Shown here in pieces: positions 57,211 through 64,000 of a stretch of 64,000 bases of DNA; the stretch's first letter is position 1; each line of letters opens with the position of its first letter. Made by a program: the position numbers and the translations under genes. A model generated the notes under the pieces. The model was given only the letters and a program-made list of their open reading frames with translations, was not told where the DNA came from and made no database searches. The DNA lies in NCBI RefSeq assembly GCF_002735305.1, contig NZ_PDYG01000100.1, positions 38,323 through 102,322 of the forward strand, read 5' to 3'. This stretch comes from Agathobacter ruminis (GTDB taxonomy: Bacteria; Bacillota; Clostridia; Lachnospirales; Lachnospiraceae).

Positions 57211-60200
57211 ATGAAAGAACGCATGGAAAATTATGGAAGAAAATCGGAATTTTCAAGTTTTCTTCCGGGAATTGCAGGAATTAAGGGAATTCCGATCTGG
57301 TGCTACTATGTCAATCGCGGACAGGGTGTTTGCAGTTTTGGTGTGGATAATAAAGATCATGCCATTATGGAATTCTTCCCTGCGCATAATGCATATGAAA
57401 TGGTAAAAACCAATGGATTTCGTACTTTTATCAAAAAGAATGATGTCTATACCGAGCCGTTTGCGGATGAAGAAAAGCAGCATGTAATGGAAATCATGAA
57501 AAATACCATGTCTATCTGTGAAACAGATGAGGCCAATGGTATTCAGACAGATGTAACCTATTTCATTCTGCCGGAAGAAAATGTGGGCGCGCTGGTGCGT
57601 AAACTGACGATCACCAACCTCGGAGAAGATGCGGATTTTGAAGTGATTGACGGTATGCCTGCAGTCATCTGTTACGGAGTCGGAAATGATTCCATGAAAA
57701 ATATGCTTCAGACCACAAAGGCATGGATGCAGGTGGAGGATACCGAAACCAATATTCCATATTACAGAGTGCGCGCAAGTATGAATGATTCTGCAGAAGT
57801 GACGGAAGTATTGGGCGGCAATTTTGCATTTGCAACGGATGAAGACGGCAACTTAAAGACTCCGATTGTGGATGCGGATGCGGTATTTGATTATGATAAG
57901 TCTCTTCGCAAGCCGGTGCGCTTTGTCAAAGAAGGACTGGCAGCAGTGCTTTCCTATGAACAGATTCATTCCAACCTGCTTCCGATGGCAATGTTTGCGG
58001 AGAAAAAACATCTGAAGACCAACGAGAGCATGGTATTGTACGAACTGATCGGACAGGTGGAAGAGAAGAGCTATCTGCAGCAGTTCCTGGCTGCCCGACA
58101 TGATGGTGCTTATTATGAGAAAAAGTATGCACGTGCAAATGAACTTGCCGAGGAACTGTGTGCGGGAATTGAAACAAAGACAGGAAATGAGCGGTTTGAT
58201 GCATATTGTTCTTATACCTATATGGACAATGTATTGCGCGGTGGCTATCCAATCAAACTTGGCAACAACAAGATCTTTTATGTTTACTCCCGTAAGCATG
58301 GGGATCTGGAGCGCGATTATAACTATTTCTCGATGGCACCGGAATTTTTCTCACAGGGAAACGGTAATTTCCGCGATGTCAATCAGAATCGTCGCTGTGA
58401 TACCTTCTTTGCGCCGTATGTCGGCCGCGAAAATATCCGGATGTTTTACAGCCTGATTCAGCTGGACGGATACAATCCGCTTTCCATCGAAAAGCTGATT
58501 TATGAATTAAATGAAGAACAGGCAAAGAATCTGCTTGGGTCTGTGGATCAGGCTTCTGAACTGATCAAACTTGTAACGGAAGGATTTACACCGGGTAAGC
58601 TGTATCGCGCATTGCAGAAATATGTGGCACCGGATCGCGTGGAAGAATTGTTCTATGCGCTGATGGATTTTGCGACAGAGAAGAGCCGTGCGGTATTCGG
58701 AGAAGGATATTGGTGTGACCACTGGACCTATAATCTGGATTTGGTAGAAGAGTATCTGAATCTCTTCCCGGAAAAGGAAGAAGAAATGTTATTTGAAAAG
58801 GCATATACATTCTTCCTCTCACAGGCGAATATCAACGATCGCAGCAAGCGTTATGCTGTTACACCAAAGGGCATTCGTCAATATTACAGCTTAAATCAAA
58901 AGAGCCTGCGCAATACTGAGGACAAACGACTGCATGCCGCATTCGGCAAGGGAGATTTGATTTATACCACCCTGCTCGAAAAACTCATACTTCTTTGTGC
59001 AACCAAATTTGCAACTCTGGATGCCTACGGAATGGGAATCGAAATGGAAGGCGGCAAGCCGGGCTGGTATGATGCCTTAAACGGTGCACCGGGAATGCTT
59101 GGCTCATCGATGGCAGAAACCTATGAACTTGCGCGCATGCTGGATTATACCATTTCGGCATTGAAAAAATTCCCGCGCAAAATCACTCTGTTAAAAGAAG
59201 TGGCTGATTTTGTATCGGAGCTGAATATTATCAATGATATGGAGCGTCCGCAAATTGAGACAAAGCAGGAGCTGCTCGCATTCTGGAATAAAATCAATGA
59301 TGCGAAGGAAGCTTATCGCAATCAGACCTATGAAGGCATTTCCGGAGATGTCAGCCAGGTGGATTCCAAAGAAGTGCTCGATGCACTCGAGGGCTTTAGA
59401 AATACCGTTGACTATGGTATCCGAAAAGCAATCGGCTACGGTGACGGAATCTGCCCGACTTATTTCACATATGATGTGACAGATTATGAGCAGAATGAAG
59501 ATGGCATCTTCCCAATGGGATTTGCGGTACAGACAGTGCCTTATTTCCTTGAGGGACCGGTTCGCTTCCTGAAATTAAAAGAAGACGAAACCATTCTCCC
59601 GAAGAAGATCCTTTATCGCAATGTGAAAGCATCCGATGTCTTTGATCGGAAACTTCATATGTATAAAGTCAATGCATCTTTGGAATCTGCATCATATGAG
59701 CTCGGACGAACCCGCGCATTTACTCCGGGATGGCTTGAAAACGAATCCGTATTCCTTCATATGGAATACAAATATTTGCTGGAAACCTTAAAGAGCGGTC
59801 TGTACGAAGAATTCTTTGATGATTTCCACCGCATGGCAATTCCGTTCCTGGATCCGGATATGTATGGAAGAAGCACTTTGGAGAACAGTTCGTTCCTTGC
59901 AAGCAGCAAAAATCCAAATCAAAGGATTCACGGAAAAGGATTTGTGGCTCGTCTTTCCGGATCCACGGTCGAATTTATCAGTATGTGGAAGCGCATGATG
60001 TTTGGTGAGAAACCGTTTGTGCTGAAGGATGGACAGCTGACCGCTTTGCTGACTCCGGCAATTCCGGCATATTTGATCGGCGATGACAATACCGTTTCGG
60101 CGACATTCCTCGGAAAGACCAAAGTGACTTATCAATTTGCGGAGCGAAAGGATTATATTCCGGGCAAATATGAAATTGTTGAGACTGTTTTGAACTATCA

Positions 60201-60303
60201 GGACGGTACCAGCGAGACAATTTCAGGTGGACAGATCCCTGAAAAAGGCGCGAAAGCTCTGAGAAATGGAGATGTTTGTCAAATTTGCCAAAAAATAAAA
60301 TAG
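57211..60303 (+). CDS. large inverting phosphorylase, GH161/GH149-like (beta-1,3-oligoglucan)
   Basis: 1030 residues with no secretion signal. It shares the GH94 clan layout: an N-terminal beta-sandwich followed by an alpha/alpha barrel. The segments YSRKHGDLERDYNYF and NGNFRDVNQNRRCD (about 383-396) are those expected of beta-1,3-glucan phosphorylases of GH149 and GH161. Next to a GH94 member of laminaribiose phosphorylase size it would shorten longer oligosaccharides step by step. The choice between the two families needs a profile search. AAAAGGAG lies ten bases before the ATG. Confidence 0.65.
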   Translation: MKERMENYGRKSEFSSFLPGIAGIKGIPIWCYYVNRGQGVCSFGVDNKDHAIMEFFPAHNAYEMVKTNGFRTFIKKNDVYTEPFADEEKQHVMEIMKNTMSICETDEANGIQTDVTYFILPEENVGALVRKLTITNLGEDADFEVIDGMPAVICYGVGNDSMKNMLQTTKAWMQVEDTETNIPYYRVRASMNDSAEVTEVLGGNFAFATDEDGNLKTPIVDADAVFDYDKSLRKPVRFVKEGLAAVLSYEQIHSNLLPMAMFAEKKHLKTNESMVLYELIGQVEEKSYLQQFLAARHDGAYYEKKYARANELAEELCAGIETKTGNERFDAYCSYTYMDNVLRGGYPIKLGNNKIFYVYSRKHGDLERDYNYFSMAPEFFSQGNGNFRDVNQNRRCDTFFAPYVGRENIRMFYSLIQLDGYNPLSIEKLIYELNEEQAKNLLGSVDQASELIKLVTEGFTPGKLYRALQKYVAPDRVEELFYALMDFATEKSRAVFGEGYWCDHWTYNLDLVEEYLNLFPEKEEEMLFEKAYTFFLSQANINDRSKRYAVTPKGIRQYYSLNQKSLRNTEDKRLHAAFGKGDLIYTTLLEKLILLCATKFATLDAYGMGIEMEGGKPGWYDALNGAPGMLGSSMAETYELARMLDYTISALKKFPRKITLLKEVADFVSELNIINDMERPQIETKQELLAFWNKINDAKEAYRNQTYEGISGDVSQVDSKEVLDALEGFRNTVDYGIRKAIGYGDGICPTYFTYDVTDYEQNEDGIFPMGFAVQTVPYFLEGPVRFLKLKEDETILPKKILYRNVKASDVFDRKLHMYKVNASLESASYELGRTRAFTPGWLENESVFLHMEYKYLLETLKSGLYEEFFDDFHRMAIPFLDPDMYGRSTLENSSFLASSKNPNQRIHGKGFVARLSGSTVEFISMWKRMMFGEKPFVLKDGQLTALLTPAIPAYLIGDDNTVSATFLGKTKVTYQFAERKDYIPGKYEIVETVLNYQDGTSETISGGQIPEKGAKALRNGDVCQICQKIK

Positions 60304-60427
60304 GGTCGACTAAAAAAATGACACCTAACTAAAATTTGGTACATGTTATTCAATCTTGATTCTCTCTATAATGAGATTATCAACAAAACACATAAAGCTG
60401 TTGAAACACAAAAGGAGGAAAGACTTT

Positions 60428-61828
60428 ATGAAGTTAAAGAAGTTAGTTTCTGTATTGTTGGTGGGTACAATGTTAGCAACACTTGGTGCCTGCGGCAGCA
60501 ATGAAAAAGGAACGGAAAGTGCTGCAAAAACAGACAGCAGCAGCACAGAGCAGGAAATGGTAAGTGCAGGCGAGGATGGAATTACCATCTGGACATTTAC
60601 CGAAGACTTAAAGACCATGGCTGAGAAGTATACAGAGGATACCGGTGTTGAGGTAGTTGTAAATATTATCCCAACCGCTGATTATCCTACAAAGCTTACA
60701 ACTGCTATGCTCGGTGGATCTTGCGATGCTGATATCATCGTAGGTGAGCCACAGATGTTGGATGATTTCTTTGATAACGGATTCTTTGCAAACCTTGATG
60801 ATCTTGGAGCAAAGGACTATGACGGAAAGATCGTAGATTACGTTTGGGCTCGTGGTAAAGATTCAGAAGGTGTTCAGAGAGCAATCTCTTATCAGATTAC
60901 TCCGGCAGGATTCTTCTATCGCCGTGATATCGCAAAGGAAGTATTTGGAACAGAAGATCCTACAGAAATCGGAAAGATCTTCAGCAACTACGATGAAATC
61001 GTAAAGGCCGGTGAAGAATTAAAGGCAAAGGGATATCGTATCTTTGCTTCTGACTCAGAAGTAAGCTACTTCTCAGGAAACGAAGCATGGGTTGTAGACG
61101 GAAAGTTAAACGTAGCTGATTGCCGTACAGAATATATGGATCTTGTAGTAGATCTTTATCAGAAGGATTTAACTGCTTATGCGAACCAGTGGTCAACACC
61201 TTGGTATCAGGCAATGGCAGGAGAGGTTCCGATTCTGACAGCTGATATCCAGAACTATCAGGACGATTCCGTAAACGTTTGGGATGCTGATCAGTTTGCT
61301 GAAGCAACCAAAGATCTTGACACCACTCAGGTATTCGCATTCGGACTTCCTTCATGGGGCGTACTTACCATGAGAGATCACGTAGGTGATACCGCTGGTT
61401 CATGGGGCTTCTGTGCAGGACCTGCAGCCGGATTCGGTGGCGGTACTTACATTGGTATTGCTGATACCTCAAACAAGAAGGATGCTGCTTGGAAATTCCT
61501 TCAGTGGTGCACATTGAACGAAGATACAGCTAACTGGTGGATTGAGAAGTCTCAGGGTGATGCAGTTTCTTTGATCTCTGTATTGGAAGCACATGCATCT
61601 GATGAGAATCCAACTTATGGAAACCAGCATATGTATGAATTGTTCTTAGAGCTTGCTAAGAAGATTGACTACTCTAAGGTTACCCGTTACGATCAGACAA
61701 TCGGTGATCTTTGGGGCAAGGCTATCTCAAACATCAAGACAGGAGCAATGACAAAAGAAGAAGCAATCAACGACTTCTACGATCAGGTAGAATCAACCTA
61801 CGCAGGAGAAATCCAGGTAGAGCGCTAA
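60428..61828 (+). CDS. extracellular sugar-binding lipoprotein of an ABC importer (CUT1 type)
   Basis: 467 residues. Lipoprotein signal MKLKKLVSVLLVG with lipobox LGAC (C22), followed by a Ser/Thr/Glu-rich linker (23-50) and a family 1 solute-binding fold. AAGGAGGAAAG gives a strong ribosome site for the ATG at 60428. Highly expressed genes of this kind often precede their permeases, with a hairpin between, as here. The ligand is probably the oligosaccharide used by the phosphorylases upstream. Confidence 0.93.
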   Translation: MKLKKLVSVLLVGTMLATLGACGSNEKGTESAAKTDSSSTEQEMVSAGEDGITIWTFTEDLKTMAEKYTEDTGVEVVVNIIPTADYPTKLTTAMLGGSCDADIIVGEPQMLDDFFDNGFFANLDDLGAKDYDGKIVDYVWARGKDSEGVQRAISYQITPAGFFYRRDIAKEVFGTEDPTEIGKIFSNYDEIVKAGEELKAKGYRIFASDSEVSYFSGNEAWVVDGKLNVADCRTEYMDLVVDLYQKDLTAYANQWSTPWYQAMAGEVPILTADIQNYQDDSVNVWDADQFAEATKDLDTTQVFAFGLPSWGVLTMRDHVGDTAGSWGFCAGPAAGFGGGTYIGIADTSNKKDAAWKFLQWCTLNEDTANWWIEKSQGDAVSLISVLEAHASDENPTYGNQHMYELFLELAKKIDYSKVTRYDQTIGDLWGKAISNIKTGAMTKEEAINDFYDQVESTYAGEIQVER

Positions 61829-61835
61829 TTAAATA

Positions 61836-61868
61836 TGGGCCCGTCTGAGGGCGGGCCCGTGTTTCTAT
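61836..61868 (+). terminator. GC-rich hairpin between binding protein and permeases
   Basis: GGGCCCG/CGGGCCC stem with an interrupted T-rich tail. It probably ends part of the transcripts or protects the 3' end of the binding-protein mRNA, lowering permease levels. Confidence 0.75.
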
Positions 61869-61899
61869 ATTTTTATCACTTTCAAATTGAGGATTTGTT

Positions 61900-62829
61900 A
61901 TGGCAAAGACAACAAAAAAACATTCCAAAATAACGGCTTATAACAACTGGGGATATGTATTTGTAATTCCATTTGTTGTAGTTTTTTGTATTTTCAGTAT
62001 TTATCCGGTTCTTAGAACCTTGTGGCTGAGCTTTACCGATTTGAAGGTAATGGGCTCATCTAAATTCATTGGATTAGCAAATTATGTCCGCGTTGCAACC
62101 GATAAATTTTTCTGGAGAGCTGTCTGGAATACGGTTCGCATCTGGATTGTAAATATTGTATTGCAGTTAGGTCTCGCTTTCCTGTTAATGATGGTATTCT
62201 CCGATGTGAAATACAAATTCAAAGGATTGCGCGTTTTCAGATTGGTTTATTATCTTCCGAACCTGATTGCAGCTACATCAATCGCATTTTTGTTCCAGAC
62301 ACTTCTGGATTGGAAATTCGGTTCCTTTAACCAATTGATTTCATTGATCTACAAATTATTCGGTCAGAACTATACCTACGTGAACTGGCTTGGAGACCCG
62401 AATTACGCCGGTCATACCATTGCTGTGATTCAGGCCTGGGTATGGTTTGGTAACTCATTTTTGATGCTGATGGCCGGTGTGCAGGGAATCAATCGTGATT
62501 ATTATGAGGCAGCTGCCATTGACGGAGCCGGAAGATGGACCGTATTTGGCAAGATTACACTGCCGTTGATTCGCCCGATTATGATGTATGTTGCAATTAC
62601 TTCATTGATTGGTGGTCTGCAGATGTTCGATCTGCCTTATCTGATGGTACAGGCATCAAGCTCATCTTATGATTCTGTTCAGACCGCAATGATGTATCTG
62701 TATCGGTTCGGATTCCATCAGGGAACCATCCAGACCGGGTATGCCTCATCAGTGGCTTACATGCTGTTCCTGATTATCCTGTCGGTATCATTGATTCAGC
62801 TGAAGTTATTTAAGAGAAAGGAGAATTAG
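61900..62829 (+). CDS. ABC sugar permease 1 (MalF/UgpA type)
   Basis: 309 residues, six transmembrane helices. The EAA loop reads EAAAIDGAGRWTVFGKITLPLIRP, the contact for the ATPase. Pairs with the next gene. No ATPase gene is in the window; an unlinked MsmK-type ATPase is likely. Confidence 0.95.
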   Translation: MAKTTKKHSKITAYNNWGYVFVIPFVVVFCIFSIYPVLRTLWLSFTDLKVMGSSKFIGLANYVRVATDKFFWRAVWNTVRIWIVNIVLQLGLAFLLMMVFSDVKYKFKGLRVFRLVYYLPNLIAATSIAFLFQTLLDWKFGSFNQLISLIYKLFGQNYTYVNWLGDPNYAGHTIAVIQAWVWFGNSFLMLMAGVQGINRDYYEAAAIDGAGRWTVFGKITLPLIRPIMMYVAITSLIGGLQMFDLPYLMVQASSSSYDSVQTAMMYLYRFGFHQGTIQTGYASSVAYMLFLIILSVSLIQLKLFKRKEN

Positions 62830-62833
62830 GCAG

Positions 62834-63706
62834 ATGGACGCAACACAATCTTTCAAATTAAAAAAGATACGTAAGCCTGTAAGCTTTTATGTATGGTCCG
62901 CTATCATATATTTCCTTTTGGTGGCACTGGCCGTTATCTGCGTCATTCCGTTTTTGATGATGCTTGTAAATGCGACCAGAAGCGGTGATGAGATTATTAA
63001 AGGATTTACACTGATTCCAAGTGACCAGATTGTACATAACTGGAAAACCGTATTCGGACACTTCAACCTGTTCCGCGGTATGTTAAACTCCGTTATGATT
63101 GCAGTGCCTGCAACCGTATTGTCGATTTACTTTTCGACATTGACTGCATTTGCACTTGCTTTCTATAAATTCAAAGGAAACAAAGTCATTTTCATGACAA
63201 TATTGATCTTTATGATGATTCCCGGACAGTTGTCGTTGATCGGATTCTATCAGTTGTGTGCAAAACTGCACCTGATTGACAGTTACCTCCCTTTAATTAT
63301 TCCGGCCGTCGCTTCACCGGGAACCGTATTTTTCCTTAGACAATACATCCTGGCTTCCATGCCGCCTTCATTGCTGGAAGCCGCACGTATTGACGGTGCA
63401 TCGGAGCTGTTCAGCTTTCACCGTATTGTATTCCCGATTGTTCTTCCGGCAATTGCAACCATGGGAATCATGGGATTCATCGGAAACTGGAATTCTTACC
63501 TGCTTCCAATGATCCTGATCAATACCAATGAGAAAATGCCACTTACCGTAATGATGACGACATTGAATGCGTCCATCGATATTACGAAAAATCAGGGAGC
63601 TACCTATCTGTGTGTCGCAATTTCGGTTGTTCCGATTCTGCTGGTATTCTTCTCATTCTCAAAATACATCATCAGCAGTGTATCTGCAGGTGCTGTCAAA
63701 GAATAA
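62834..63706 (+). CDS. ABC sugar permease 2 (MalG/UgpE type)
   Basis: 290 residues, six transmembrane helices, with EAA loop EAARIDGASELFSFHRIVFPIVLP. It lies 4 nt after permease 1. Last gene of the operon before a terminator. Confidence 0.95.
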   Translation: MDATQSFKLKKIRKPVSFYVWSAIIYFLLVALAVICVIPFLMMLVNATRSGDEIIKGFTLIPSDQIVHNWKTVFGHFNLFRGMLNSVMIAVPATVLSIYFSTLTAFALAFYKFKGNKVIFMTILIFMMIPGQLSLIGFYQLCAKLHLIDSYLPLIIPAVASPGTVFFLRQYILASMPPSLLEAARIDGASELFSFHRIVFPIVLPAIATMGIMGFIGNWNSYLLPMILINTNEKMPLTVMMTTLNASIDITKNQGATYLCVAISVVPILLVFFSFSKYIISSVSAGAVKE

Positions 63707-63745
63707 AAAGTTTACTAATTTTCTTTTTCAAATACTTTTTTTGTT

Positions 63746-63782
63746 CCCCGGGGGGCTGTGTCATGCAGCCCTCCATTTTTTT
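63746..63782 (+). terminator. terminator after sugar permeases
   Basis: GGGGCTG/CAGCCCT stem followed by a T tract. Between here and 63880 lies GC-rich sequence without a recognisable gene. Confidence 0.85.
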
Positions 63783-63879
63783 GTATGCCATGTTTCCGCC
63801 GTCCCATGTCAAGCCCCACGAAGCCCCCAGCCCCAGCGCCCACCTCGTACCCCTTCCTCATGCCCGGGCCTCCGGTCTG

Positions 63880-64000
63880 TCGCCCCCTGCCGGCCGGTCA
63901 GGACATGATAGGCGTGAAAGCTTAGATTCTTCAAAGCCGCACGCGCCGCTTTAAGAGGTTGTCCTTTCACCGATTTTGCACTTCGACAAACTGTCTTTTC
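63880..64000 (+). repeat. left part of a second copy of the 9744-type palindromic element, cut by the window end
   Basis: It starts with TCGCCCCCTGCC and CCGGTCAGGACATGATAGG. 21 bases at 63894-63914 are the exact reverse complement of 10136-10156 in copy 1. The rest (GATTCTTCAAAGCCGC, GAGGTTGTCCTTTCACC, TTTTGCACTTC, CTGTCTTTTC) follows the left arm of copy 1 at 9786-9893 with scattered changes. Confidence 0.85.

Overview
The window looks like a chromosome segment from a Gram-positive, anaerobic Clostridia member, most likely Lachnospiraceae-like. The gene order rho-rpmE-DUF1385-prmC-prfA, the run priA-def-fmt-rsmB-rlmN-stp-prkC-rsgA-rpe-thiN, a CIRCE-controlled groESL and an oxygen-sensitive 2-hydroxyacyl-CoA dehydratase system all point that way. 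Most of it is moderate-GC, densely packed and mainly on the + strand. I saw no rRNA, tRNA, CRISPR array, prophage or transposase gene.

Layout. 1-9.7 kb: a partial malic enzyme, translation and termination genes (rho, rpmE, prmC, prfA), mgtE with an unusual 200-nt leader, aroB and tmcAL. 9.7-10.2 kb: a large imperfect palindrome. 10.2-18 kb: HAD phosphatase, groESL, degV, purA, ackA, DUF177 and rpmF. 18-22 kb: two oligoendopeptidase F paralogues flanking a hotdog thioesterase. 22-33.2 kb: a catabolic block of 2-hydroxyacyl-CoA dehydratase (two subunits), class III CoA-transferase, dehydratase activator, MFS transporter, acyl-CoA ligase, acyl-CoA dehydrogenase and EtfBA. Three promoters in this block carry the same kind of palindromic operator. 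A second MFS gene follows. 34.5-45.5 kb: the conserved housekeeping cluster from priA to thiN. 45.5-52.6 kb: a PsiE-like membrane protein, a diguanylate cyclase, a second giant palindrome, a CmpB-type membrane protein, ybaK, a phosphatase, a glycosyltransferase and a glycosylase-radical SAM fusion. 52.7-63.7 kb: a sugar locus with a beta-helix protein, a GH94 phosphorylase, a GH161/GH149-like phosphorylase and an ABC importer without ATPase, best read as import and phosphorolysis of beta-1,3-gluco-oligosaccharides. 63.7-64 kb: a terminator, a GC-rich stretch and the start of another copy of the first palindromic repeat.

The most notable items are the operator-linked hydroxyacid reduction regulon at 22-33 kb, the mgtE leader with a 29-codon ORF translated through a terminator-like stem, the giant palindromes at 9.7 and 47.5 kb that share a central motif, and the glycosylase-radical SAM fusion. 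Functions are read from sequence motifs and gene context. No database search was possible.
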